The translations under genes and the position numbers were made by a program. A DNA stretch of 64,000 nt, taken from Trichoplax sp. H2 (lineage: Eukaryota; Placozoa; Uniplacotomia; Trichoplacea). The notes under the pieces are model-generated. The model was not told the DNA's origin. It saw only the letters and a program-made list of their open reading frames with translations, and made no database searches. The stretch lies in contig NOWV01000062.1 in the NCBI GenBank assembly GCA_003344405.1, positions 62,001 to 126,000 on the forward strand, in the 5' to 3' direction. Positions 48,877 through 61,600 of the stretch are shown one piece after another (the stretch's first letter is position 1; every line of letters begins with the position of its first letter).

Positions 48877-51800
48877 ATGGAAATTAATCAGGATAAAATT
48901 CGTAAGCTAACTTTACCTAAAGTCTCCGATCTATCCGGTCAAGATGTACGCCAGGTTAAACGAATTAATGCTAGTAATAAAGGGATAGAAGAACTTGATG
49001 ATATAAGGTAAAAATATTGATTACTATTCAACATGAGCCATGCAGAACAGTATCGCGTGCTATGCAATGGCTGATGTATTTGCAGGCATAAAATCATGTC
49101 GTGTTATATATATATAATGTATAAAAGTAGCACTATTAAAGCTGATAGAATGAGTGATAAGCTTAGAATATGTACGTAAGCAGTACAGGATAAGTATATA
49201 TTGTGCAAATTTAGTGGTATTTTGGTACCTGACACTGTAATAAAATCATTCTTGTACTGTACTGTACAGTGCCTGCGTGGAATTAGACTATTTGGATCTA
49301 TCCAAGAACTCATTAACTGATGTAAAAGGCATATGTAAGTTAACATTAGCATTCCTATTAAAGTGATACAACGTATTAATGATATTATTGCCCATGCAAA
49401 GTAAACTAATGTTGCCTGTGCTGTTGCCTTTCTAAAATAATGCACCTAGTTCATTGTAAATCGCTGGTGACATTGAATGTTGGCAGCAATCAAATTCAAT
49501 CACTGGGTGACATTTGGAAGCTGAGAAAGTTATCCATACTTAATGCTAGCCATAACCATTTAACAAGTACTATCTTCCTTGATAAATTAAAAAGTAAGAT
49601 ATCAATTAGGTCCATGTATAAATATGTTATCGAGAGTTCACTACTAATTTTACTACTGGTGTTAACAATCCAGTATCTAATGTAGTTGACGTATTCAGAA
49701 TATTTCTTCAAGCTCAACATTTCCATAATTATAATTGCATTGAATTGCTCTTAGATCTGAAAGTCTTAATCCTAAATAACAACAGCATCTCGCAATTAAC
49801 TAATGTTATCAAGCTTAAAATGCTGAATACATTGATCTTGTCTAACAATCAAATCGAAGAAATCGACCTATCCTCGCTTGTCAATTTAAGAAAACTCTCT
49901 TTATCTCACAACAAGTTACGCGCTACCCCGGACCTAAAGCATAACGTAGAAGTCAAGGATGTTAGATTAAACGATAACAAGATAATGGCTATTCGTCAAG
50001 ATTTACATTTAAACTCAAGGTAATGCTCGTAGGCTTTTGACCTGAGGCAGCGATATTCTGTGGTGCAGGAAGTTCACTTCTGGATCTGGTGTTAAATATG
50101 CGCATACAATTGATACATAACTTATTATAATTATTATCTATTTCCTTGTTGGAACTCTGAATAGTTACTCTATTCTTCGTTACAGGCTACAAATCTTAGA
50201 TTTAGGGAATAACCGACTGAAAAGTACTGAAGAAATTAAAGTGATATTTCAGTTAACGGAATTGAAAAATTTAAACATGAGAGGCAACGCAGTTTGCGAT
50301 GACTCCATCAATGAGGAAGTAAATAAATGAGATAGGAAATGTTCACTTTATTTATAGTATCTAGCTATTCTTTCCTCTTTTAACTTACTTAGGAATTTTA
50401 TTCCATTTGCAAGAAAGAAGAATTTACTAACAGTTTTCAATAAAATATTTATTAGCTTTCTAAATTGCCAAAACTGCAAGTATTCAATAGCAAGCGAATA
50501 TTGCAGAAAAAATCCGGCAAGAGATCACGTCATACAGTAACGGGTAAATTAGTGACCTTAAATTTACGACGCTATAAAAGATAGCTATTTATTCTATAAT
50601 TTTAACGAACGATTGTTTATTTTATTTAATAATATGATGAACTGCTATCGTCATCGTAAAATGAATGATCTTTGAAATGGGTTGATGCTTCCTGAAGTAA
50701 ATCGCAACGCAAGTGACAATACTTCACGAAAGAATGGAGACCATGGAGATGCTGTTTTGACGGATAATTCTAGCGCAAAACTGAATCGAAACTTTAATGA
50801 GTATGCTAAAAATTCTAAAAAAATTATCAGTTTGGAAGGGACTGGAGATAGCAACTATAATGGACAGAATTCTCAAGATGACAGCAGAGAAAATCAATCC
50901 AGTACAACTAGGAAAAGAAAGAGATCTTTAGCTGCCGCAGAAGTTCAAGAATTAAATATAACTAATAATTTTAATTCGAAAATACTTAAAAAATTAACAG
51001 CAGTAGATGATGATGCGATCATATCACCAAGTATAAAAAAAGCAAAGAAAGCAACAGCAGACGATGACACCGTTTCGATAGAAAATCCACGTGCTAAACA
51101 GTTCAAAAAATTGAAGGAAGAAGATGAATTGGTTGAAAGTAGTAAAATCATTATAAAGTCTAAAAAGTTTAAAATGAAAAATTTAAAAGCTGCTGAATCT
51201 GGCATTACAGCCAGTTTCACGCCCAGTAATTCTAAAATGCCCGAAACTGCAAAGCTAGAAGGCAACAAACTGATAAAATCCGCATCACACAAGCCAAAGA
51301 AAATCAGCATCGGAATCGAAAATATTGAAAAGGATAAAAGTAGTGATCTGTATTCAGATAGCGAAGAGAAAAGTAAAAAGTCAACTAAAAACCGATTGCG
51401 TTTGACCGGTAATAAAACGAAGGCTTCAAAAAATGCTGATTTAAATGTTACATCAGATACTTTCGAGACACTGAAAGAAACCGATAACAAGAAGAGTAAG
51501 GCTAAGCTAAAGAAGAGGTGCAAAGTTGATGCCATTAAAGTAGAAGGTAATACCTCTACCACCATCGATGCATCACCATCGATTGCTATTAGTGAAGGCC
51601 TTAAAGTCCGAAATCAAGAAAAACATACCCTAACCAAAGTCACGAAAATGGATACTCCTGAATCTCTTGATGCAAAGGCTAAGGCTGACATCTTAAAGCC
51701 ATCGAAAAAACGTAAAGCAAAAGGTGACATAAAATCGATGGCTGCCCTATCAGAAAGCAACGAAGATTCGATAGAGAAAGGCGATGGAAATCAACAAAAG

Positions 51801-52055
51801 AAATCCTTAAAATTAAAGAAAGCCAAAATGCATGCTAAAAATTCTACAACGTCATCTTCTGTTACTAATTCCAATAGATCCACTAATAAAGAAGACCGCC
51901 ACGCTATCGATGCGCTTTTATCCGCACGATCCGGCGTTATTGCAATAAAGAAACAACATTCTGAGAAACTAAAAAAAGATAAGGTTGTTTTCGATCCTAA
52001 TTTTTTAACTGAGAGCGATAAAATTGGTACTGGAGGAATCATTAAGTGGGATTGA
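48877..52055 (+). CDS. leucine-rich repeat protein with long lysine-rich C-terminal tail
   Basis: Seven exons (48877-49007, 49270-49334, 49450-49593, 49755-50019, 50186-50318, 50456-50543, 50698-52055) join in frame to 727 residues. Residues about 40-245 contain SDS22-like leucine-rich repeats, for example LDYLDLSKNSLTDVKGI, LVTLNVGSNQIQSL, LKVLILNNNSISQL, LNTLILSNNQIEEIDL and LQILDLGNNRLKS, with an LRR cap (LSKLPKLQVFNSKRILQKK). The final exon of 1358 bp encodes about 450 residues rich in Lys, Ser, Asp and Glu with many short basic clusters such as KKRKAKG and RKRKRS, likely disordered and nuclear. It ends FDPNFLTESDKIGTGGIIKWD. I do not recognise a named orthologue. The basic tail suggests a nuclear or nucleolar scaffold, which is inference. 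The last exon could in principle be a separate gene, but the phase fits. Confidence 0.8.
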
Positions 52056-53219
52056 TGTGAATACAGTATCTATGTATATCTCATGACAGCATTTACGAAT
52101 ATGCATGTGTTTATGGATCTGTTGTATCAATGAGCGAAAATCGCCCTATATAGTGCTGAGATGAGAAAAGATGTAATTATACGAGCTTTGGAACCTAATC
52201 ATGATGTATTGTAATATATAAAGTTTCTATCTTACTGGGTCGACGATGTGTTGGTTTTAAAGTCTTAAAATGTAGTACACTATAAAATATGCACGTTTTA
52301 TTCGACAAGTAGCAGTACGAATATACAGTACATATACACCGTTTATAGAGAATTCTTTTTGTCTATTTCCTATGAAATTTTGGCTAAAAATTTCAATACT
52401 GTATATTACGTAATTAGGTAGTATTCCATAAACTACAGATGAATGATAGGATGTTATGATATACGTATGATATTTTTAATATGCAGACTTATTAAATTTG
52501 ACATGTAATCTATTCTATAGCATCTTGATTACTACGCAATCTGTCCATTAATTCAGTGACTTATAGCAATTCAGTATTACCATTTTATATAAATACAAAT
52601 TCATCTAAAGTTGTAATCTCTGTTGCATCCATTGTATAACTTCATTACAGGGCTATATTAAAATATGCTATATTGAAAAATCAGCGAAAGACACCACATA
52701 CCTGGAGTAAGTTATAATGGCCCTAACCATTAAAATTAAAATCTCTCGCAAATATGTGCAACAATTGATAAGCAAAATCATTATTGATCGCAACTTTTAT
52801 TTACAGTGTACCAGTATTTCTTATTCAATTTCTAGTATTGTATACGAGATGTTACGACTACAATTAATGGACAATATATACATTTTTACCCTTATTACGA
52901 ACAAGTTATACATCAATTATTGTTAGTAGTTAGATATTCATTACATAGACTCGCAGTGTTACGTACGCATGTATTGGACATTATAAATGGTGCGTCATCT
53001 CAAATCAATGGCTATTTTTAAGCTGTAACAGTCCTAAACATCAAATGAAAGTATGGAAGGAGACGTACGATAATACTTTCTTAAAATTAAAAAAAATTCT
53101 TGACTATAGTTTTATTATTTCTTAATACGCGTGTCATTGAATGACTTCTAACAAATACTCCGATACCGGCGTATACCCAATGACATGAAAGACAGCTTGA
53201 ACCATTCTGCATAGCTTGC
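52056..53219. other. intergenic, LRR gene to CENP-X 3' end
   Basis: Spacer between convergent genes with no recognised exon or RNA. Short open frames here have no family resemblance. Confidence 0.5.
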
Positions 53220-54057
53220 CTAGCTAAAATCCAACAGCTGTAATACAATCAATACAATGGAGTTGGTATAGAATTAAATGAGGTAGTACGTCAATATTAT
53301 TCAGTAAGGAATCAAGCAGTCATTACTGCCCTGAATAATAATTAGTATTAATATTAATTATATAGGCTTAGCTTTATCTATTCGTATCGTAGAACGCATA
53401 TAGATATTACTAATCGAATATTATTACTTACCAACTGAGCTAATATTTTTTCAAAATGTTCTACTTCCACCTTGTTAGAGGTACTTTCCATCTGTGCAGG
53501 TAAACATGAAGAATTAACTTTAGAGCAATAGTAACTGCATAGTATTGCTAGCAGCTATCAGTAATGAATGTAAAGCAATGTACAAATAGCATTATAATAT
53601 GTTTATTGATAGATTACCTACCTTAGCTAATCGTGCAGCTCTACCCGCAGCTTCTACAGAATATCAATAACAAATAAAAGGCGCAAACTAAGTATGTAAG
53701 TAGCAATCTAAAGTCGATCAAGTATCTATTTGGAGTATTAAATCCTCCATTTACTAATGATTAAGGTATAAATGATATCAATGTATTAAATACATATTTT
53801 TATTCAATAGATAAATTAAGGTGGTATCAATCTTAAACCTGTAATGAAAATGTTGAGCAAGTAGGATACCAATTTTTGAGCATCTCCGTTGACTTGGGTA
53901 TAGGATAAGAACGAGTGAGAATTGACTGTCTAGTTTTCCAATTGCCTTAATATAATGGATGTATGATATATGATACAGAAGAGTAGCAAATAACCGAATA
54001 CTAACTTTTGATTTTAGGATCGGTAAAACTTTGCTGTAGCAACCTTTCCACCGTATC
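53220..54057 (-). CDS. CENPX: centromere protein X (MHF2/FAAP10), 5' end missing
   Basis: Small histone-fold protein that pairs with CENP-S, acting at kinetochores and, as the MHF complex, with FANCM in fork repair. Five exons (54057-54006, 53892-53839, 53653-53622, 53491-53432, 53237-53220) join in consistent phase to 71 residues (human full length 81). Recognisable blocks: VERLLQQSFTDPKIK, INGDAQKLVSYLLNIFITEA, AAGRAARLAK and VEVEHFEKILAQLLLDFS. The last matches the invariant LLDF C-terminus of the family. A short first exon with the start codon must lie above 54057, and I could not identify it. Intron phases are coherent throughout, so this is an intact gene rather than a processed copy. 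Confidence 0.87.
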
Positions 54058-55569
54058 CTATATTGACAATATAAATGCAACACCCATTAAGTATAGCATT
54101 GCTAACAGCATCAATTTAAAGATTCTTGATAGATATTTCAGGTACTGTAGTCAAGCACAATCTCATACATATACAAATGAATTTGTGGAAACTGCAATTT
54201 CAAAGTACGAGAATGGTTTATGCTATGAATAACATGCACTACTCAAAAGGAAGAGTCTCCCTTCGAGTAATCCCTTTAAATAACTTCATTTCAGTACGTA
54301 GCAATTTTCAGAGAGGGTAATAATTTAATAACTTTAGTAACTGTTTACTTTGTACAATGTACATCCACAAGTGGCAGTAAATTAAGTGAAAATGATGGAT
54401 TGTAACAATCCTGGTACGATATATGTCAGTGATACGTCCAGGCTGATTTATAGCCAATTTGTATGTTTTAATGCGCTGTATTAGCATAATACTGTATATG
54501 TATACTGTAAAACTTGTAACTTATTGTGATTTATTGTATGCTCTTCAGTAAATGAAGCCATGAATTATAGCACTTGTTGAATTCTTTATCGTCATCCCTG
54601 CCTGTCATCATACAGTACAGTAGTTGCACATTGATAATTTATTCATTGGAAATGATAAGTTCTAGTATCGTAGGAATTATTGAATTATTGCAATCTATTT
54701 CGATATGATATATCATCTTTAGCTGACACGGCGTGCTGTATCTGTATACTGCTCAACTGCTATACTACTCAAACAGTGGTTTCTTGCTCACTTTTAACTC
54801 CACTCCAGTTCATCAAAAGGTATGCTGGGGCAGTATTTTGTTCAGTAGTCGGCTCTATATTACTTTCAATTACACTGCTATTATACTATTTTTTATTTTG
54901 TATTAGTTATTGCAACCTTAGAACATTCATATAGCCCTTCATGACGAGCATCACTGCCTATTAATTAATGTTGTAAATCTAGGTGTAGTTGGTAATGTGC
55001 AATAAGTTGAAAATCCCTGCAATCCTGTACGACTGGCCTTTTCCAGGTCTTGATGGATAGTAATGAAAAACATGATTCTGTTGATATTAAGATTAACTCG
55101 AACTATTTTCCCCCTAGCAACGGTTAAAGTGTACCAATAAATCGTTAGTAGACAATATTTTTAAATTGTACTGTACCAATTTTAACGCAAAACTTTGAGA
55201 TTCCATTGCAATTTCCCAGGAAAATTCTTCTTCCAGAAAATTATGGACGTGCTCCTTTGATCATTGGCTGACGGAAGTCTACGTTACTGGGTGTACGATA
55301 CTGTATTAAGTAGACGCGTCGTAGCTGTGTGTAAAATGTATGTCGCAAGTTAAGCTTTTGTTGACACGGTGTCACCGATTTTTATACGACATGTATTTTA
55401 CACATGTTGTCAGCTCGCGTATGAATGAAATGCCGTAGACTGAACCGACCAGCAGGTGTACTACGTTGTAGCATCGTATCTAGACTCGAGTGACCCTTGT
55501 CAGCTTGACTTGCCCAGCAAAACCTTGAGAAAATAACTCGCAGTGAATGTACACCAATGGCAGTGTTAT
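54058..55569. other. intergenic or 5' part of CENP-X; nothing firm
   Basis: The first CENP-X exon should be here on the minus strand. Otherwise the stretch is AT-rich, with scattered ACTGTA-type words and open frames without family resemblance. Confidence 0.4.
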
Positions 55570-56257
55570 TGGCAGTCTCGACAGAACGTCTCTAATTAAA
55601 AATTAACTATTTTTTCTTTGCCTATTCCTAGCAACTGGTATTTACAGTTTGGACCCTAATATTACTTTGCAAGTCTCAACAGAACATCTTGAACTATTTT
55701 CTCTTTGCTTTGCTGTATTCATAGCAACTGGTATTTACAGTTTGGACTCTAATATTACTTTGCAAGTCTCAACAGAACATCTTGAACTATTTTCTCTTTG
55801 CTTTGCTGTATTCATAGCAACTGGTATTTTACAGATTGGACTCTAATATTACTATGCAAGTCTCAACAGAACATCTTGAACCATTTTCTCTTTGCTTTGC
55901 TGTATTCATAGCAACTGGTATTTTACAGATTGGACTCTAATATTACTATGCAAGTCTCAACAGAACATCTTGAACTATTTTCTCCTTGCTTTGCTGTATT
56001 CGTAGCAACTGGTATTTTACAGATTGGACTCTAATATTACTTTGCAAGTCTCAACAGAATATCTTAAACTAAAAATACAGTCAATGTTTTTTCTTTGCCT
56101 TACTGTATTCATAGCAACTGGTATTGACAGATTGGACTCTAATATTACCGTGCAAGTCTCAACAGAATATCTTGAACTAATATATTTTTTCTTTGCCTTG
56201 CTGTATTCATAGCAACTGGTATTTACAAATTGAACTAATATTACTTTGCAAGTCTCG
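55570..56257. repeat. minisatellite of about seven 93-bp units
   Basis: The unit boundary GCAACTGGTATTT occurs at 55631, 55724, 55817, 55911, 56005, 56114 and 56212. The unit continues with GGACTCTAATATTACTTTGC, AAGTCTCAACAGAACATCTT and a pyrimidine-rich CTTTGCTTTGCTG stretch. The first three spacings are exactly 93 bp (31 codons), so one frame stays open over two units. Later units of 94, 109 and 98 bp break it. A degenerate leading copy starts near 55570. Confidence 0.95.
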
Positions 56258-58666
56258 CCATCGGATGCATGTTGTAAGTTACTGTATACCAGATTAATAA
56301 TAATATAATTAATTTATTTGCTGTGATATTATTTGTCGATTTCCATTGTCATGTAAAGATTGGTGTATTTTCGGCATGCTGCAATACAATTTAGCTTACT
56401 CGCTTCTTCATGACCATATCAATAGTGATAAGTACTGAATGACCTACAACATGTACTGTACGTATAATGTGTTAATAAATGTGCTTCGTTCTACCATCTA
56501 CGGTCATTGATTGCTTTTAGTGAATCCCATATGATCTTCATCAACGTTGCATTTCCATTTATGGTAGTGTCTACACTGTACACGATGTTATGGTTAAAAT
56601 TTAGCAACAGTATAAAATTCAAGGCTGCGCTATTATTTGCTCCAAGTGTAAATATTATAATATCCTATACACCACTGAAAGTGGAACGAAAATGAATCGG
56701 CCTGAGGCAGTAAAATATCATAGTAGTACACTGTAGTATAGCAAAAAATGAGAAGAACAAACCGAAATTTTTTTGGATTTTCGCGCACACGCCTAACAGT
56801 ACAGTACAGTGTACAGTGCACAGTACTGTGCTGTATTGTACTGTACACTGTACTGTATAGTAGTGTGTTACATTGAGGGAGTACACCGCTATTTTCAGTC
56901 ACATGACATGCATTCTCTGAACCCGTGAGTCTTCCTACGGTACTGTAGGCCCGTCTATTACTAAGCAACAGTTAGTTCAGACCAACGAGTGTGGACTACT
57001 ACAGTACAGTATACCATTATTATTATTATTTTATTTTTACGAAGATATTTGTTGTTAGCGTACCCTCGTAAAGTACAGTACAGTAGATAAAGATCTTATT
57101 CCTAATTCTTTTAAGCTGTTTAAATGAATATTGAAATAGATCAATGAATGACTCAGTATAAATATATTGAAAGAGAGAGAACGAATTGCAGACTACCATG
57201 TTGATTAACTCATGCAACTTGAATTGATGTCGTTGATCTCATCAATTGATCCAAAGGTAAGTACGAAATCTATCATATTGTACTGTCACAAAAATGAGGC
57301 CAAAATGGGAGCTCTTGGACGCAATGTCTTGTAGGGTTTTAGTATTGCAAGCTGTTTACCACTACTCATTTAGACTATCGGTATCACCACAGAAATTTCA
57401 TGCAATTTGGCTTATCTCAGTCCAGCAATGTTACAGTAGATATGCACAAAGTATAACATCTACCAGTTGATATCCTAACTACCCTATACTGTACTACGAG
57501 CAGAAGTGAATGCCAAATCCTCCACACTGCAGACCAAGTAACAATTCCATAACTTGCATGTATTTTAATTAATTAATTAATATTAGCTATATGAGCTACT
57601 ACCGCAATAATAATTTACCTGAATCATCACAACTACCTACATACGTGAGCAATTATAGCTATCATCCATACATGAAATGAAGTAAAGCCTGAGTAATGAT
57701 CGCGCTACGAGCCCGTACTTCCTATAATTCGAATCTTTATCAATTTTACATTTTCAATGGGTATAGCTACAATCGAAAACTTGTTAATTAAAAATACTGT
57801 ACTTCATACGCATACATAGTATATTCCATAGTTACAATTACGACAGTAGCGTCTAGACCATTTTAAGTATCATCAATTCTAGATAGCTATTTTAGTTGTA
57901 TCCCTTATCTGCTATAGTTTATTACAAAAATAGAACTATTTTACGAGGTAATGAGATTAAGGTAAAATCGAATTTCACAAATGCATTATCTTAAAAATAA
58001 ATATATTTGATATTACATACCTTATACCATAGTAGTGCAATAGATTAATCTCAAACAGATTGCTATAAGAAGATAATCATTTTAAGTGATTATCAATGTA
58101 GTAGTTAGCTGTAGAGTTGTAAACATTTACAAACGAGAAATATCAGATTTAAGATTAATTTCACATAAATTAGTAAAGAGAATACAAACATTTGACATGC
58201 CTCAATTATTCTAGAACAGTGATTTTACTACCTATTCAGATTTTAAAAATTAGTTTCATTACTACTTTTTATTATATCATTAGAACGATAGGTCATTTTT
58301 AAGCAATGCCGTAATAATACAGCAGCGATTAAATACATGTCAATAGTACAGTAGCAACGTTCATAACTTAATGGCTTACGTACTAAAATGATCAGCTTAG
58401 TTATCGTTACCTGCAGTACATCATCCTACATCCACAATTGCCTAGTAATGTTTTATACGTTGCATTTACAATGTACTACGATATAATAATTTTTACTATA
58501 CAATAGTGTTCATTAATGCTATTCATCACATTGAAACTTTTCTGAATAATTTTAATTGGTTAAGACCCAGATAAGATTAATCAATCCCTTATACTGGATT
58601 CAGGATATTTTCATATTTAGTCACGATTCTAATTTTAATTCCAATACAGAGTGAATATCGCAGCCC
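56258..58666. other. gene-free interval upstream of SLC8B1
   Basis: No exon was recognised. A dense cluster of palindromic GTAC words lies at 56807-56865. An ATTATTATTATTATTTT run lies near 57016 and TTAATTAATTAATTAAT near 57566. An upstream exon of SLC8B1 encoding a targeting sequence could be hidden here. Confidence 0.45.
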
Positions 58667-61600
58667 ATGATGGTGCTTATTCAGTTATTTCAAGGCTTAA
58701 ATGGCCAACAGAATGGGAATCACGTTGTGATACAAGATTGTTCTGATCCTTATACTTATCCACTGCCGTATACCAATAGCTGTGAATTCGTTCTTGCACG
58801 TTGTGGCTCGGTTCCTGCTCTTTTTAATTATTTGCAATTCGTGTTTTGTGATATGGAACATCAACAGGTAATGCTACAGTATATACGGTATAACTCAATT
58901 TTACATAGTCGTATTTGTGTACGCTTATATCTGAATATAGCATCCCAACATGTTACTTGTCCTAAAGCTTAAGCTCATAAAACTTATGCTAATCGTCTTT
59001 ACGTTTTGTCATTGATCGTTGATAGATTTTGGCGTACATAATACTAGGCTTTTGGCTCCTCTTACTCATCTCTCTGATGGCAACAACGGTAATGCAGTAT
59101 CTTTATTCGTTTGATTACAGAATTTTACCTTGCTTAGCTGTTGCTATACTATCTACCTAGTTCCTTTGATACTATACATGGAATGCTAACTTACTGCCTA
59201 CCGTAGTTTTTATTACGCTAGGTATGAAAATTAGTATGTAATACAGTGTACAACACCAGCAATGAAAATCGTAAAAATTAATCACGAAATTCTAAACAAT
59301 TAAATGATAGCTATTTTCTGCCATTGTACTATAAATAGTATATATAGGCTGAATAATCATAAACACTCTTTAAAAGCTGCAGTCAATCTCTGCGTGAAAG
59401 TTACCACAGAAAGAATTTATCCATCAAAATAAATTCTATCTACCGATTACTAGCAATTATAATTCAGTAACACATGTCATATGACTGAATAAGTTAACAA
59501 ATGCTATCCTTTGTCAACTACTAATATTAGGCCGATAACTACTTTGTTCCTCCTTTGAACTTCCTGTCAGAAAAAGTAAGCTAAATTGAAACAAATATAT
59601 AAATTTATTTATTTTTGCTGTGCAATTGATCACATTGAATAGTTCCCAGTCCTAACTTTTCAACAATCCCAGCTATTGTATGACTAAAAATTGTTTCGAG
59701 TTATGAAGATACCTGACGTAACTATAGTATAACTGTACAATAAATTTAGAGCAATATTTTGATATCCTACTATTACGTTATGAACTGGTTCTCAATTCGA
59801 GATGGTTATTTCGTAAATAAAACAAATACCGTACTAACGGAACAATTACCAAATATTTTTTTTAATGTTTATTATTTATTAATGTAAATAGCTGAAATTA
59901 TCTCCAAGCATAGCGGGAATAACTTTGTTAGCTATTGGAAATGGTAAGTAAAGAATAATAGATATTGTTAATGTAGGATAACTCCTGGATTTTGTATCGG
60001 TCTTTCTGCAGGCTTTCAACGAGTTACTAATTTGCTAAAATTAAACCATGTATTGTATTTGAGAACGTTACCAACGTATAAAAATTTTTATCTTGACTAG
60101 GCGCTCCTGATGTATTTACTGCATATGCAGCAATAAGAAAAGCGCACGATTTTCCTCTGGAATTAGGGTTAGAATCCGTATGACCATTACATTACATAGA
60201 CAAATTTAATTCAATGTTGTGAGATTCATCTCTCTCCGAAATATAACACAAAAAGAATAAATTTTAGTCGATATTATGACTTTTGAGACAACGCTGATAA
60301 CTACTTTCCAAATTGTAGAGCTTTACTTGGGGCTTCAATATTTATATCAACAGTCGTACTTGGGTAAGTATTCACAAACTTTGGCTAATTTTTCAAATAT
60401 ACATAAATATCACGAAAATGCAATACTTTAAAACTAACGATCCTGCTGATGATCCGCAATTTATGTTTATGCAATTAGCATTGTGCAGTTGTATCATTAG
60501 TGGTATCATGAATAGTAATCTTGATATTGAATAAAATTAAGTAAAACTGTGAATTACTGCATCTAGAGCTGTGATTATGGTATCGCGTGTGGAAAGAAGT
60601 ACTATAAGTAAGATTACTTATTAAATAGCTTAATAAGCTTATAGGCGATACAAATTTCGATTAATAGGCGTTGCTACTTTATTAACTAGATCCCGTAGAT
60701 TTTTTTCGCGATGTCATTGCTTATATGATCGTAGTATTGGCTGTTATTATTGCGTGTCTGGACGGTGCGGTATGTGAATATGTGATAAAGTGCGTTTTTA
60801 ATTTTTATTGCAATTTCATCTGACTCGGCATTTTATTTTATAGATTTATATATACGAATCTGTTATAATTCTACTACTCTACATTTTATATATAATAGTA
60901 GTTGTGATAATTTCGAAGAAAAAGGTAAGAAAATTTATCGTTAAACATCTTATTATATTTGAATCGTCATAGACCAAATAATTTTATAACTATATATATT
61001 GTTAGATTGCTTGTAGAGCAGAACCCGGTTTAAACGAACGCTCTCCATTATTGCAATCAGGTATGCTAATCGTATTATTTTTACATATCTGTTCAATTGA
61101 AAATCTATTTCCTAGTTTTCTGTAATAAATTTATAAATACGTACCACCAATTTAGGTCCAGATAGCTACAGCGAGGATGATGATATTGTATATTTAGACG
61201 ATAATCTTACTACGAATTTACCCGGACTATCATGGGTATCACTGACAAATTCTATTTTATACCAAAATCTCTCGTCATTCTATGCTTTATTAAACCTGTC
61301 ATAAAAAATAATTATTACAGCCAAGCAAATCGCACTTCCTCGTTAAAATTCAATGGCTATTCGAATGGCCATTTTCTTTATTAAGATGGATGTCAATTCC
61401 CGTAGCTGTTAGTTCTTAATTTCTATTTAAATTTTTCAAACAAGTTTTTCAAAGGAATTAAATGATTAACAGTAAATTAATTCATATTACAATCATTCAC
61501 CATTTAGGATGGTAAATGGGACCCTTGGAGACGTTTCTTTGTAATCATTTCACCTGCACCAATGGCATATGTTATATTATTAGCTGCAAAAGGTTTTGAA

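Noticed and set aside
50945-51565. Minus-strand open frame of 206 codons rich in Leu, Phe and Ser
   Set aside because: Antisense shadow of the lysine-rich exon of the LRR gene; AAA/AAG codons read as TTT/CTT on the other strand.
54360-54700. Search for the CENP-X first exon on the minus strand
   Set aside because: Several ATG-to-GT stretches exist but none matches the family's N-terminus or a clearly better splice donor, so none was annotated.
55649-55846. Possible small secreted or membrane repeat protein
   Set aside because: The frame comes from a 93-bp minisatellite and is lost in later units; no splice context or relatives seen.
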